Shown here piece after piece: positions 43,080-53,981 of a stretch of DNA of 64,000 bases. The stretch comes from Dysgonomonas gadei ATCC BAA-286. Lineage in GTDB: Bacteria > Bacteroidota > Bacteroidia > Bacteroidales > Dysgonomonadaceae. The notes below the pieces were generated by a model, which was given only the letters and a program-made list of their open reading frames with translations, was not told where the DNA came from and searched no databases. The position numbers and the translations under genes are program-made. The stretch's first letter is position 1. The number at the start of each line of letters is the position of its first letter. Where the stretch lies: NCBI RefSeq assembly GCF_000213555.1, contig NZ_GL891981.1:358821-422820 (forward strand), read 5' to 3'.

Positions 43080-44069
43080 GTGATAAAATTAACAGAACAA
43101 GAAAAGGAAAACTTGGAACATTTATACAAAACCAGTGATAATTCAGTAGTTCGTCGCCGTTGTTTAAGTTTATTGTTATCCAATGATAATCATTCAATGA
43201 AAACAATATGTTCAATAACTAAAGTGGGACGTACAAGTCTTTACTATTTCTTTAATTCATGGGAACAATCTCCAGAAGAAGAAAAGTTCAATACTTTATC
43301 AATAGCCAAAGGTAGAGGCGCCAAGGTTAAGCTTTTCGGTGTCAAAGACCAATTGTAAGAAATGCTGGTAGAACATAATAGAAATCTTAACCCCATTCTT
43401 CATCTGCTGGAAAACCAGTATCAAATCCAAGTCTGTAAACTAACCTACAGAACTTTTTAAAAGACAATGGGCTATAGCTGGAAACGGACGCGTCAATCGT
43501 TAAAAATGCTTCGAGACCAGTCTTTGTTCGATAAACAAAAACAAGAAATAGACCAACTCATGACTTTAGATAAAGCAGGATATATTGATTTGTATTTCGG
43601 GGATGAATCTCATTTTGGATTAACCCCCAATGTGTCCCGTATGCATGGCAACATAAAGATAGCCCGATATTGATTCCGTCAAAGAAGTCTCAAAAGCTGA
43701 GTGTTTTTGGATTGATGAATCTAAAATGTCAACTTTTTTCCAAAATGGTGACAGGAGGATTCAATTCCTCGGATGTGATTGCTTGTATAGATGAATTCGC
43801 CTAAACGATACAAAAGAAAACTATTCTTATCTCCAATACACAGAAGCAAGCTTTTCAAAAACAAAATAAAAGAATGGGTAAAAGATGATTTATACATCTG
43901 TTTTCTGCCGCCATACTCGCCGGAGCTAAACAAAATTGAGATACTCTGGAGGTTTATCAAATATAGGTGGTTACCTTTTGAGACTTTCGTTAATTTTAAA
44001 AATCTCAAAGAGCGCTTGAAATTCGTCCTAGAAAATATAGGAACAAAATGTTCTGTTAATTTTTATTGA
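43080..44069 (+). pseudogene. degenerate IS630-family transposase
   Basis: Pieces of one transposase are readable. VIKLTEQEKENLEHLY and an HTH (43080-43358) are followed by a TAA. LVEHNRNLNPILHLLENQYQ is followed by another TAA near 43456. Then comes the first DDE block YFGDESHFGLTPN (to 43673) and, after a frame change, the final block PYSPELNKIEILWRFIKYRW (to 44069). Two nonsense codons and at least one frameshift make it inactive. It marks the boundary between element B and the chromosomal xylan cluster. Confidence 0.8.
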
Positions 44070-44173
44070 ATACTTAATAACCCGCTTATTTTTTATTTAT
44101 TCAAATTTTAATTCCTTTTTTAGCTTTGTCAATATTTTTATTATGGGTTAGTTCCTCCAATATTTCATACAAA

Positions 44174-45523
44174 TCAATCTGCAGATAGCCAATCAATCTC
44201 TATCTTATTAGAACTTTTTGTTACTATATATAAGTTGTGTATCCCCCGATTGAATCTTTCAACCGGTACCTTGGTTATTTTCCAATCTTTGCTTGCCGGG
44301 ACTTTTATCTCGGCAAGAAGTGTACCTCGGATTCCATTTAGGCGAATCTCTATAATGCCACCCTTTTCTGATAAGGTTTTTGCACTCACTGTTTTCAGGT
44401 CTTTGTCTGCGAAATCAACACTGTTGTACTGGATCCATGCATCAGTGGAGTTAAATACAGTTTTCCATCCATTGAACTTGTTGAGTGTATCCAGAAATTG
44501 AATTTCAACGCCTTTTTCGCTTATCTGACTATAACGATCGATTTGTATCTTGCGGGTTGCATCGGTTAAGCCTACTCCGCGTAAAGTGGGAATTACTTTA
44601 CGAATAGTACCGTCGGGGTTGAAGAACAAACTATCGATACGGGCCGAACGGTTTTTATCAAACCCGGGAGATAAATCATTATGATGGTAAAAGAGATACC
44701 ACTGATCCTTGAAATTCAGGAGTGAATGATGGTTTGTCCAGCATCCTGTAGACGATTCATCCATAATTACACCCGTCATTTTGAATGGCCCGAGAGGTTT
44801 GTCACTCATTGCATATTCGAGCCTTTCAGTCTTCTTTTCGACATGTGGAAATGTCAGGTAGTATATTCCGTTATTCTCAAAAACAAAAGGCCCTTCCTTT
44901 AGTCCTTTTTCGGGTAAATCTTTCAAAACAACGGGCTCCGATTCGAGCTCCGTCATATTTTCTTTCAGTTTGGCTCCGTAAATATTTCCTTGCGACCAAT
45001 AGAGATACGCCTGGCCATCTTTGTCTATGAATATACAAGGATCAATTCCACTGACATTTTCAATGGGTTCAGGTAGCGGCATATATGGCCCTTCCGGTCT
45101 ATCGGCAATGGCCACACCTATACCAAACCCTTTTCTCCCATTCAAATCAGTCTGTTTTATATTGGCCGGAAAATAGAAATAATATTTTCCGTTCCGCTCT
45201 ATACAATCGGGTGCCCACATACTGTAAGACATAGAATCGACCCAGGGTACTTTATTCTGAGTAACGATGATTCCATAGTCTACCCAGTCTGTTAAATTAT
45301 CCGATGAAAATACATGGTAGTCCTCCATGCAAAACCAGTCTTTCCGGAGATTTTTACCGTCAGGAGCCTGAATGTCATGTGATGGAAAGAGGTACACCTT
45401 TTCGTTGAACACCCTGGCTGTAGGATCTGCCGTAAACTGATTAAGGATAATCGGGTTCTGAGCAAATGACAATTTAGATAAAATCACCAGCAATAAAATG
45501 GCGAATGTTTTATATTTTTTCAT
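44174..45523 (-). CDS. GH43 glycosidase with C-terminal carbohydrate-binding module
   Basis: This 449-residue secreted protein has a signal peptide (1-21) and a five-bladed propeller of family 43. Expected catalytic residues are D33 (TADPTARV, base), D161 (SGIDPCIF, pKa modulator) and E210 (LKEGPFVF, acid). A CBM6-like beta-sandwich follows from about 320 (VEIQFLDTLNKFNGWKTVFN). GH43 enzymes of this subfamily remove arabinofuranose or xylose from xylan chains. It is last in the minus-strand operon, 80 bp after the next GH43. Confidence 0.85.
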   Translation of the reverse strand: MKKYKTFAILLLVILSKLSFAQNPIILNQFTADPTARVFNEKVYLFPSHDIQAPDGKNLRKDWFCMEDYHVFSSDNLTDWVDYGIIVTQNKVPWVDSMSYSMWAPDCIERNGKYYFYFPANIKQTDLNGRKGFGIGVAIADRPEGPYMPLPEPIENVSGIDPCIFIDKDGQAYLYWSQGNIYGAKLKENMTELESEPVVLKDLPEKGLKEGPFVFENNGIYYLTFPHVEKKTERLEYAMSDKPLGPFKMTGVIMDESSTGCWTNHHSLLNFKDQWYLFYHHNDLSPGFDKNRSARIDSLFFNPDGTIRKVIPTLRGVGLTDATRKIQIDRYSQISEKGVEIQFLDTLNKFNGWKTVFNSTDAWIQYNSVDFADKDLKTVSAKTLSEKGGIIEIRLNGIRGTLLAEIKVPASKDWKITKVPVERFNRGIHNLYIVTKSSNKIEIDWLSAD

Positions 45524-45603
45524 TTGGGAACTATAATTTTTAATGAGTAATAGGCCGTATTAATTCAAAATACGCGAAGTATTACATATCAATTCATACA
45601 TCT

Positions 45604-47187
45604 TTACTTACTTTCAGATATCTTATCACTGATATGGAAGTAATCAAAATCAGCATATCCGCCAGCTATTTTCGACGAATAATTGTATAATCCGAAACGG
45701 TAGCCCATAAAATGTTCCATTAACGTATATTCCATTTTAAGCGGTTGTCCAATGTTATTCCACGTTTTTCCATCGAGGCTGTAAAAGAAATATGCTATGT
45801 CAATTTTATCCCTGAAATCACATTCTATTTTTAGATAAATATTGTTCTGAAAGACAGGGATGCTCTGTAACTCGGTAGGTTTATCCGTTTTGTTACTAAC
45901 CATATAAATATATTTGTCATTACCTTCTTTCTTTACTCCTACCAAGCCAAACTTTCTTTGCAATGCACACAATCCCGCAAAATCTCCGTCCTTTAAATGC
46001 GACACATCCAGCAATGTCGTACCTGAACATACAGGGCCAAAAGTGCGTTGGGTAAGAGTATTGCGTGAATGGAGGAATAGCGAGTCGATACGGTTGGTTT
46101 TGAGACGTAAATATCCCGGACGCTCTGTTACTGACCATAAGTTATTATCAGGATTGTGATTCCACTGCCATACTAAAGGTAAAGCAATCTCACCCTTTTT
46201 ACGGGTAAACTCGTCGTTGTTGACTATACCCGGAATCAAACTTTTATTGGCAGGCAAGTCAAGTGTTTCCGGGACTTTGCCATTGATGCCGAGTATAGGC
46301 CAGCCATCTTCCCATCTGACAGGAACCAGGTACGGGATACGTCCGACTGAGCCATAATCGCGGAAAAGGTATGAATACCATGTGCCATCCGGCATATCTA
46401 TAAGCCCGCCTTGAGCCACTCCCAGATCTTTCAGTCCTACACGGCCTTCATAAGGACCGTCAATCTTATCGGCGCGATGGATTACGACTGTCCGCATAGC
46501 ACCTTCTCCTCTAGGCCAGGTAATGTTGAAAAGATAATATTTACCATTCACTTTGAAGAGTTGCGACCCTTCTGCACCTAATCCCGGTTGCCCAGAAGGA
46601 GCCGTGGCATTTTCTATCAGAGTATGGTCGGTTCCTTCTTTGATGCCTGTAAGCTCATCATTCAACTCTACGATATTAAGTTTGTGATTTCCGTAGATCA
46701 GGTAATTTCGTCCATCATCATCAAAGAATAAATTGCAATCGTGGTAAGACGGGCTGAAAGATACCGCTTTCCAAGGGCCTTTTTCTATATCTTTTGTAGT
46801 ATAGATATATGTTTTATTTGTTGTTTGGGCAAAGGTTGTGACATAGAACAGGCCTTTATGATACCTGATAGTACTGGCCCATGAACCTCTGCCATAAGTA
46901 CTTTTGCCATTCGTGAGATTCAATGCGGCCACATCGGCGAGGGTATCGTATGCATAGCTTACTATTTTCCAATTGACCAGATCATTCGACTTCATAATGG
47001 GCACACCCGGATTCATGTGCATAGTTGTGCTCGACATATAATACGAATCGCCTACACGAACCATTGACATATCGGGTACATCGGCGAATATGATAGGATT
47101 ATGACCTTTTTGATTTTGTGCTGTGGCTTCAACTAATAATATTGAAGTGGTCAGTACCATAAAATAGGAGAAAAACTTCTTAATCAT
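45604..47187 (-). CDS. GH43 beta-xylosidase / arabinofuranosidase with beta-sandwich domain
   Basis: This 527-residue protein has a signal peptide (1-23). Its propeller has the start FADVPDMSMVRVGDSYYMSS (base probably D39), FDDDGRNYL and acid E206 in GAEGSQLFKVNGKYYL. A C-terminal sandwich of about 190 residues (DVSHLKDGDFAGLCALQRK) is the GH43_C2/DUF1349-type domain that shapes the active site in subfamily 12-like enzymes. It acts on arabinoxylan-derived oligosaccharides, probably in the periplasm. The usual PDPD sequence is PDMSM here, a minor departure from the family. Confidence 0.85.
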   Translation of the reverse strand: MIKKFFSYFMVLTTSILLVEATAQNQKGHNPIIFADVPDMSMVRVGDSYYMSSTTMHMNPGVPIMKSNDLVNWKIVSYAYDTLADVAALNLTNGKSTYGRGSWASTIRYHKGLFYVTTFAQTTNKTYIYTTKDIEKGPWKAVSFSPSYHDCNLFFDDDGRNYLIYGNHKLNIVELNDELTGIKEGTDHTLIENATAPSGQPGLGAEGSQLFKVNGKYYLFNITWPRGEGAMRTVVIHRADKIDGPYEGRVGLKDLGVAQGGLIDMPDGTWYSYLFRDYGSVGRIPYLVPVRWEDGWPILGINGKVPETLDLPANKSLIPGIVNNDEFTRKKGEIALPLVWQWNHNPDNNLWSVTERPGYLRLKTNRIDSLFLHSRNTLTQRTFGPVCSGTTLLDVSHLKDGDFAGLCALQRKFGLVGVKKEGNDKYIYMVSNKTDKPTELQSIPVFQNNIYLKIECDFRDKIDIAYFFYSLDGKTWNNIGQPLKMEYTLMEHFMGYRFGLYNYSSKIAGGYADFDYFHISDKISESK

Positions 47188-47258
47188 TTCTATTTGTTTA
47201 TTTTATTGTTGATAAGCGTAGAGTATTGGTAAATATTATCGTGCACTACGAATTGACA

Positions 47259-48644
47259 TTAATTTTCATCAAAAACCCAATAATCAAAATTAAACAATTC
47301 GCGTCCGGCAGTAATATTCTGGCCATTAAAGCAAAAAAAGACATCGTGTTTCCCTGTTACTTCCTGTTTTAGTTCCACTGTAAAAGTTTTAAATATCTCC
47401 CATCCACCCGTGCGTGGCAACTGAACGGACGAAATAATCGGCCCGGAAACACTATCGAGGCGAACTTCCAAAATGCCGCCGTCGACTCCGGCAGCCAAAG
47501 AGGCTGAAAAAGACTTGGGCGATTTAATTCCGAAGTTCACCTCTCTAACCTTTATATAACCGTTCATACGAGTAGAGGTAACATATACGCCAACATCGGC
47601 ATGTTGAGCTATAGAGCATTTTTGCGACCAAGCCATCGTTTCAGCTTCAACACGTTTGTATGGATTTATTTCACCTACCGGTTCAGGCCCTTCTTTAGTA
47701 GCTGTTACAGCAGGAATAGTTCCGTCGACATTGTAAGTGAATTGTTCTATACATGAAGCTCTGCCATAGCTGCCTCCGTTGGGTAACAAACCACTGTGAT
47801 AGAAAAGATATGAATTGCCTTTGTAGTCAATAATACCACCATGATTGGTAAAACTGTTCAGTTTCTGGTCTTCCATAATTTTCCCTTGATATTTCCAGGG
47901 GCCTATAGGACTTGCGCTTGTAGAGTAAGAAAGTGTTTCACCACCCTTTCCCATTCCTGCAAACATCATGTAGTATAAATTGTTCCGTTTATATAACCAG
48001 GGACCTTCTACAAACATGTCTTTGTTGGGTGTTTCAGCGTTTTTATTACCTCTTATGCCTCCAAAGGATTCCACGGTAATTGGAACGGTAACTATATCAC
48101 CCGAATATGAAATCATATCCTCATTCAACTTTACATAATAAAGACTACCGTTTCCCCAGTAGAGATAAGCCTGACCATCATCATCTATATATACTGTCGG
48201 GTCGATATTCGACCAACTACCGTTCATAATTAATGGTTTACCAATGGCATCCTTGAAAGGCCCGGTGGGAGAATCGGCTACCGCGACGCCTATTGCCATA
48301 TCGTTCTGGGTACTTTGAGCACAGATATACCAATAAAATTTGCCATTGCGCTCGATACACTGGGCAGCCCAGGCACGATCACGTGCCCATTCAAAAGATT
48401 CGAGCGAAATAGGGCTCCCATGATCTGTCCAGTTAACCATGTCGGTAGAAGACATTACACGCCATTTGGTCATATAGTAGAAATCAGTTCCGGGAATATC
48501 GTCGCCTGTGTACATATACACCGTTCCGTTGTAAACCATTGGAGCCGGATCAGGTGAGAAATGCGTTTGAATCACAGGATTGTCGGCTAAACTTATTGAA
48601 AATGAAGCTATCAGTATGCTATATATTAAAAATAATCTTTTCAT
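47259..48644 (-). CDS. GH43 glycosidase with CBM6-like module
   Basis: This 461-residue protein has a signal peptide (1-20). Catalytic residues are D32 (FSPDPAPMVYNG), D148 (SNIDPTVYIDDDG) and E213 (MFVEGPWLYKR). The C-terminal CBM6 starts near 330 (RVEAETMAWSQKC) and ends with FDYWVF. Enzymes of this type cleave arabinofuranosyl or xylosyl residues from xylan; the exact specificity is not evident. Only 18 bp separate it from the upstream GH2 gene, so they are cotranscribed. Confidence 0.85.
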   Translation of the reverse strand: MKRLFLIYSILIASFSISLADNPVIQTHFSPDPAPMVYNGTVYMYTGDDIPGTDFYYMTKWRVMSSTDMVNWTDHGSPISLESFEWARDRAWAAQCIERNGKFYWYICAQSTQNDMAIGVAVADSPTGPFKDAIGKPLIMNGSWSNIDPTVYIDDDGQAYLYWGNGSLYYVKLNEDMISYSGDIVTVPITVESFGGIRGNKNAETPNKDMFVEGPWLYKRNNLYYMMFAGMGKGGETLSYSTSASPIGPWKYQGKIMEDQKLNSFTNHGGIIDYKGNSYLFYHSGLLPNGGSYGRASCIEQFTYNVDGTIPAVTATKEGPEPVGEINPYKRVEAETMAWSQKCSIAQHADVGVYVTSTRMNGYIKVREVNFGIKSPKSFSASLAAGVDGGILEVRLDSVSGPIISSVQLPRTGGWEIFKTFTVELKQEVTGKHDVFFCFNGQNITAGRELFNFDYWVFDEN

Positions 48645-48662
48645 ATATGTATTATATTTAAA

Positions 48663-51600
48663 TTAAAATAATTTGATTGTATAGCTAAAAGACGTATTAT
48701 CAGCATATACCTTAAACTTTTCAAGCGGTTGAGGACCACAGCTATTCGATCCCACACCCAATGTTTTAGTAGAAATAGTCAGCACTGTTGCTGTGCTGGC
48801 AGGTAAATCAATTTTATATTCAACCGGATACATTTGCTCATCGGTATGAGGAATTGCCGACACCTGCATCAGATTTTTATCCGATTGAACCAGCAATGAA
48901 GGCATATCCTTGCCTTTTAATTCTGCCCACCGTACTTCTTCATGGTTACCTCGTTCCATTGGCTTTTCATATTCATATTGTTCGTTTACACCGATTTCGT
49001 ATAATCCTATATCAGCAGCGCTTTTGCGGTCCGAGTAGTTCTCGAACGGGCCACATCCGAAAAAGGCCATACGGTCCAGCTTTTTATCAAGTAACATACG
49101 CACTCCTATTCGGGCCAGATTGATACGAAAACCCACAAATTGAATGTGGTTATCCACCTTTACAGAGCCATCTCCCCGAACTAAATAAGTGGCGGAATGA
49201 AAAACTCCAAAACCATCTTTTCCATCGGCCTTGGTTATTGCAGTTACCTTCACCGAAGTATTATCTATAATTTCTGTTTTGAAATCGACCAAAATATATT
49301 TAAGTGTGGTAACCCCAAATTTTTCCCATTGCCTATATGCCCAATCATCATCGTTGCGATGCGAAGCGCGCCACAAGTGCAGTTTAGGTCCACCATCGGC
49401 CGTCAAAAGTTCAGTGCCATTTTTGGTCAACCGGGAAATAAAACCCGTTTTCTTGTCAAAGCTTACGGAAAAATCTTTACCCGAAATAATAGCAGATTGC
49501 GTATTTTGAACGAGTTTCACCGGTTGGGCCACTTGAGCTTCAATCTCCGGAGGAGTATTGACCGGGAGTTTAAACTGCGCAGAAGCCACCTCAAAGCCTT
49601 TATCCGCCCAGAATGTTTTTTCCTTTTGTTTATATGAAATACGCAGGAAATATTCGGCTCCGGCTTTTGGTTGTTCTATTTTATACGGGATATTTGCTGT
49701 AAAGAGTCCTTTACCCCAAGTAGGGCGTATTCTTATTTTTCCGGTATCAATCTCTTTCCCGTTTTCGCTCAAAGTCCATGACACATCAAAACCATCCAAA
49801 GAAATAAACTGGTATTTATTTTTGATATGAATGCTTCCGGTCACAGCGTCAACTAATTCTGTGTCAATCCATTGAAAAGCCTTTTTCATTTCCGGGAAAT
49901 GAGGTTTCATCTTGTTTCCCTCTGTTGCCCTATCGTACGAAACTACTCCTTTGTGTATAAAGTAATGATCGTTAGGAGCTTCGCCAAAACCACCGCCATA
50001 AGCTAAGATGGGACGATCAGGATTACGTTTGTTCCATAATGCCTGATCCTGAAATTCCCAAATGGCGCCGCCTAGTATTTCAGGATAAGCATCAAATACT
50101 TTGGAGTATTCGTCAAGTGACCCCATAGAGTTGAACATTGCATGTACGAACTCACAAACGTAAAGAGGTTTATTCATTCCCCAGTTTTTGACCATATCGG
50201 CGTAATCGGCCGCAGTACCGTACATACGTCCTTCCAGGTCGGCAGGATTATTTCTGCCGGTTCCAAAGCGTTCGTAATGGACAAAACGTGTGGAATCAAT
50301 GGTTTTCACTGCATTCATAGCAGTTTTCAGGTTGGATCCTATTCCGCCGCCTTCGTTACCAAGAGACCATATAATCACCGAAGGATGATTCTTGAAGTTT
50401 TCAGTATTTGCCACATTACGGTCGACAATAGCTGCTTTTATGGTGGGTTCTTCATCAAATCGTGTGTCATAACCGTGATATTCCATATTGGCTTCTGCTA
50501 CCAACCAGATTCCCCATTCATCACACAATTCGTACCAACGGGGATCATTGGAATAATGGCTGGTGCGCACATGATTACAATTACCTTGTTTAATTGCCTT
50601 TAAATCGAGAATCATTTGTTCCTCGGTAATAGCATGCCCTACATCCGACCAATGTTCATGGCGGTTTACGCCTTTCAACTTGATTGGTACACCATTAACC
50701 GTAAAAACACGCCCTTTGATTTCTATCTTTCGGAATCCGATTTTTTGAGACAAAATCTCCCCTTCCGAATTTGTCAGTACCACCGTGTATAAATCAGGAG
50801 TTTCGGCAGTCCATTTCGCAGGATCCGATATTTGCATTTTTACAGTCATTGCTACCTCCTGATTAGCTTTCAACGATGTGCCTACAGTGCTGTTTTTAGC
50901 TATCTCCTTGCCTTCTTTGTCGTAGAGCGTGGCTGTGAATATCTGAGGCTTCGCAGTTTTATCATTATAATTTTTGATTTTAGCTGTCACACTTAAAGTA
51001 GCATCTTTGTAGTTTGTATCCAAATCCGTTTTCACAAAGAAATCGCGGATATGTACCTGTGGAGAGCTCCAAAGTATAACATCACGGAATATACCGTGTA
51101 AACGCCACATGTCCTGATCTTCCAGCCATGTACCTGAACTGTATTGATAAACTTCTACAGCTATCATGTTTTTGCCCGGTTTTACATACTTTGTAAGGTC
51201 AAACTCGGCTGCATTGCGGCTGTTTACGCTGAAACCTACTTTTTCACCGTTGACCCAGATAAAAAATGCACAATCCACACCATTAAAAGTGATGAATATC
51301 CGTTGTCCCCTCCATTCTTCCGGCACCACGAAGTCACGGCGATAACTACCCACCGGGTTGCGTTCTTTGTAAGCCGTGTACCATTCCTCGGGCTGACTCA
51401 TTACCCGTGGAAAATCTTTTTTTATAGTGTAGCCCAAATTCCTATAAAAAGGTGTACCATAGCCATGCACTTCCCAATTTGAAGGAACCGGGATTTCTTT
51501 CCAATCCGAAACATCAAAGTCGGATTTGTAAAAATTCACCGGGCGTTTATCGGGCGCCGGCACCCAGTTAAACTTCCAGTTGCCATTAAGACTTTTACAT

Positions 51601-51806
51601 AATGACGACGCATGGCGTTTGGCCGTCAAAGCCTCCTGCAAGGTGGCGTAAGGCATCAAAGTGGCATGGTAAGGTTCTTTATTGATACCAAGGCACTCCG
51701 GATCTTCTATTTCTGGAGGGATTAGCGCTCCGTTTGAAGACTGAGCACTAATCCGAGCAACAAAAAGAGACAATAAAAACAATGATAATAAAATACTCTT
51801 TTTCAT
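48663..51806 (-). CDS. GH2 beta-galactosidase (LacZ-like)
   Basis: This 1047-residue protein has a signal peptide (1-21), jelly-roll sugar-binding domain (about 60-255), an Ig-like domain and a TIM barrel with acid/base E485 in IIWSLGNEGGG and nucleophile E552 in LYVCEFVHAM. A further sandwich and a Bgal_small_N-type C-terminal domain complete the LacZ layout. In a xylan cluster it probably removes beta-galactosyl decorations, but GH2 members with other specificities (for example beta-xylosidase-like or arabinosidase activities) cannot be excluded. Confidence 0.85.
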   Translation of the reverse strand: MKKSILLSLFLLSLFVARISAQSSNGALIPPEIEDPECLGINKEPYHATLMPYATLQEALTAKRHASSLCKSLNGNWKFNWVPAPDKRPVNFYKSDFDVSDWKEIPVPSNWEVHGYGTPFYRNLGYTIKKDFPRVMSQPEEWYTAYKERNPVGSYRRDFVVPEEWRGQRIFITFNGVDCAFFIWVNGEKVGFSVNSRNAAEFDLTKYVKPGKNMIAVEVYQYSSGTWLEDQDMWRLHGIFRDVILWSSPQVHIRDFFVKTDLDTNYKDATLSVTAKIKNYNDKTAKPQIFTATLYDKEGKEIAKNSTVGTSLKANQEVAMTVKMQISDPAKWTAETPDLYTVVLTNSEGEILSQKIGFRKIEIKGRVFTVNGVPIKLKGVNRHEHWSDVGHAITEEQMILDLKAIKQGNCNHVRTSHYSNDPRWYELCDEWGIWLVAEANMEYHGYDTRFDEEPTIKAAIVDRNVANTENFKNHPSVIIWSLGNEGGGIGSNLKTAMNAVKTIDSTRFVHYERFGTGRNNPADLEGRMYGTAADYADMVKNWGMNKPLYVCEFVHAMFNSMGSLDEYSKVFDAYPEILGGAIWEFQDQALWNKRNPDRPILAYGGGFGEAPNDHYFIHKGVVSYDRATEGNKMKPHFPEMKKAFQWIDTELVDAVTGSIHIKNKYQFISLDGFDVSWTLSENGKEIDTGKIRIRPTWGKGLFTANIPYKIEQPKAGAEYFLRISYKQKEKTFWADKGFEVASAQFKLPVNTPPEIEAQVAQPVKLVQNTQSAIISGKDFSVSFDKKTGFISRLTKNGTELLTADGGPKLHLWRASHRNDDDWAYRQWEKFGVTTLKYILVDFKTEIIDNTSVKVTAITKADGKDGFGVFHSATYLVRGDGSVKVDNHIQFVGFRINLARIGVRMLLDKKLDRMAFFGCGPFENYSDRKSAADIGLYEIGVNEQYEYEKPMERGNHEEVRWAELKGKDMPSLLVQSDKNLMQVSAIPHTDEQMYPVEYKIDLPASTATVLTISTKTLGVGSNSCGPQPLEKFKVYADNTSFSYTIKLF

Positions 51807-51886
51807 AAACAGAAAATTATTTGTTATATTTTTTATAGTTGCTTATATATCAGTGGATAAATGTCTGTAAATTAAATTGGCCAGCC

Positions 51887-53815
51887 TTAATTTACCGGAC
51901 TCAGGCAAGCTGCAAAACCACCTCTCCTGAGCAGTTTTACATCTACTGATGATGTTTTATTCACAACTAAATATTGGGTATAAAACTCCTTGTCGTGCTT
52001 ACCGTCCGTTATCAAAATGAGTTTATATTTTACTCCTTCCGGTAAAAAATCGAACGACAATTTCCTTGTTTTTTCCTGCATATTGTCAGCATTTATTCCG
52101 CCTATATACCATTTATTACCCTTCTGTCGGGCAATTATGATGTCCTTACCCGGATAGCCCTCAAGCAATTTAGTATTATCCCATGAATTCGGAACATTTT
52201 TCAAAAATACCCTGACTGCATCGGGTAATGAGTAATATCCTTCGGGCCTGTCGGCAAAATGCTGGATGCCGGACTCAAACAATACACTTAAAGCAAGTTC
52301 ATGTCCGTATGTTGTGATATGTGGAAATTGCGAATTGGTAAAGGTTACGGGTGTATAATCCATAGCACCGACTACATTGCGTGTAAATGGAAGAACTGCA
52401 TTATGCTCCGGTGCGGTAGAGGTGAATTCAGGGCCATTGTTGTACCATTCGGCTCCGCGAACACCTTCGTACGTCATCAGGTTGGGGTAAGTACGCGCCC
52501 AACCACGGGGCACCAAGCAACCATGAAAATAAACCAACATTTCAAATTTGGCTGCATCGTCCAGAATATCCAAGTAATACTTGATCATATCCTGTTTTTC
52601 GCTTTCGAAGAAGTCGATTTTTACACCCACTACTCCTAGTTTTTTCAGTTTTGTAAATTCTTCAACCCTATTTTCGTGTGTAAGCATTCTGTTTTTAGGA
52701 GTTGATTCAACCCATGTGTGATCACCTCCGGAATTATACCATATCAGAGGTTTAATCCCTTTTGAATGAATGTATGTAAGTGCGTCTTCCAGCTTTCCTC
52801 CATCTCCCATGGAATCCCATTCCCAATCAAGCAAGGTATAAGGCCAACCCATTTCGGCAGCCAAATCGGCAAATGCACAAACAGTTTTGTAGCTGCGTGT
52901 CCCATGGTTGTCCGACCAATAATTCCAAGATGCTACCCCCGGTTTAATCCAATCGGTTCGAGATATTACTGATGGGGGACAAACATCATCAACTAAAGTC
53001 GATTCTACAATGTCCGCAAGGCTTCCGGCTATAATTACACGCCACGGTGATTCCCATGGTAAAGAGATAGTCGGTAGAGATTCGCCTTTCCCGCGTCCGT
53101 TCCATTGATCGGGGAATGTGAGTTTATATGTTGTTTTATCAGAGATATTGGAGAGTTTTGTTCCGCAATAATTCCTATCCAGATCGGCTTCATGTATTAA
53201 ATACCAATAATCTTTTTCAGGAGTATTGAAGAGTGCCGGATAAGCCCAATCCTGCTGCACTTCTCCATCCTTCATAACAGTATATAGACCCTCGTTTGCA
53301 GGATTAAATTTTTGCAGCCATCGTTTGGTGCTATCTGGAATTGAATAAGCAGTGAGTTCATCTTTCATTACAAATGACCCTGACTTTTCTGGAAGCTCAT
53401 AACGAAAAGCCACACCATCGTTGTAAGCTCTCAAAATGAGGTTCATTCTTGCTTTAGTAGGATTTTCAAAGGTAACTACCACTTCGTTGGCGGAATTAGA
53501 ACATTGAGACCGTTTTCCATGTATGGCTGTATATTCTTCATTAATTAGCAATGTTTTTCCCGCTTTCAAAAATTTCAGTTCTTTTGAAAAATTCTGATCA
53601 CTGCGATCGAGACCCAAAGTAATTTGAGGTATTATTTCTGATGTTTTACCTTTATCGGATATCTTCACTTTCAAAAACCATTCACCCTTCTCCGAGCCTT
53701 GGGTATTAAAAAGTTCGACAATTATTTTCCGGTTCGGTGAGACAACTGTTGTTTTCTGGGCTGAAAGCGACAATACTATTGATAATAATAGCAAGACAAT
53801 AAATGTTTTATTCAT
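51887..53815 (-). CDS. GH97 alpha-glycosidase, probable retaining alpha-galactosidase
   Basis: This 642-residue protein has a signal peptide (1-19), GH97 N-terminal sandwich (about 22-275), a TIM barrel (about 285-550) and the C-terminal GH97 sandwich. GVVGVKIDFFESEKQ carries D401, in the place of the catalytic nucleophile of the retaining alpha-galactosidase branch. Inverting SusB-type members use glutamates instead, so removal of alpha-galactose is the favoured activity. It fits a cluster aimed at heavily decorated, cereal-type xylan. Confidence 0.85.
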   Translation of the reverse strand: MNKTFIVLLLLSIVLSLSAQKTTVVSPNRKIIVELFNTQGSEKGEWFLKVKISDKGKTSEIIPQITLGLDRSDQNFSKELKFLKAGKTLLINEEYTAIHGKRSQCSNSANEVVVTFENPTKARMNLILRAYNDGVAFRYELPEKSGSFVMKDELTAYSIPDSTKRWLQKFNPANEGLYTVMKDGEVQQDWAYPALFNTPEKDYWYLIHEADLDRNYCGTKLSNISDKTTYKLTFPDQWNGRGKGESLPTISLPWESPWRVIIAGSLADIVESTLVDDVCPPSVISRTDWIKPGVASWNYWSDNHGTRSYKTVCAFADLAAEMGWPYTLLDWEWDSMGDGGKLEDALTYIHSKGIKPLIWYNSGGDHTWVESTPKNRMLTHENRVEEFTKLKKLGVVGVKIDFFESEKQDMIKYYLDILDDAAKFEMLVYFHGCLVPRGWARTYPNLMTYEGVRGAEWYNNGPEFTSTAPEHNAVLPFTRNVVGAMDYTPVTFTNSQFPHITTYGHELALSVLFESGIQHFADRPEGYYSLPDAVRVFLKNVPNSWDNTKLLEGYPGKDIIIARQKGNKWYIGGINADNMQEKTRKLSFDFLPEGVKYKLILITDGKHDKEFYTQYLVVNKTSSVDVKLLRRGGFAACLSPVN

Positions 53816-53981
53816 AGTTACGGTCTATTTTACAGTTGAATATAATTTGCTGATCTTCCAGCAATATTTGTAGAGAGAATATCTCCCGAAACAATAGTTG
53901 GGGTTATAGTAAACTTCCAATAATATAGCTTTAAAGTCCGGCAAAGAAACTCAATAGGGTTTATACGGATACAAACTCTTC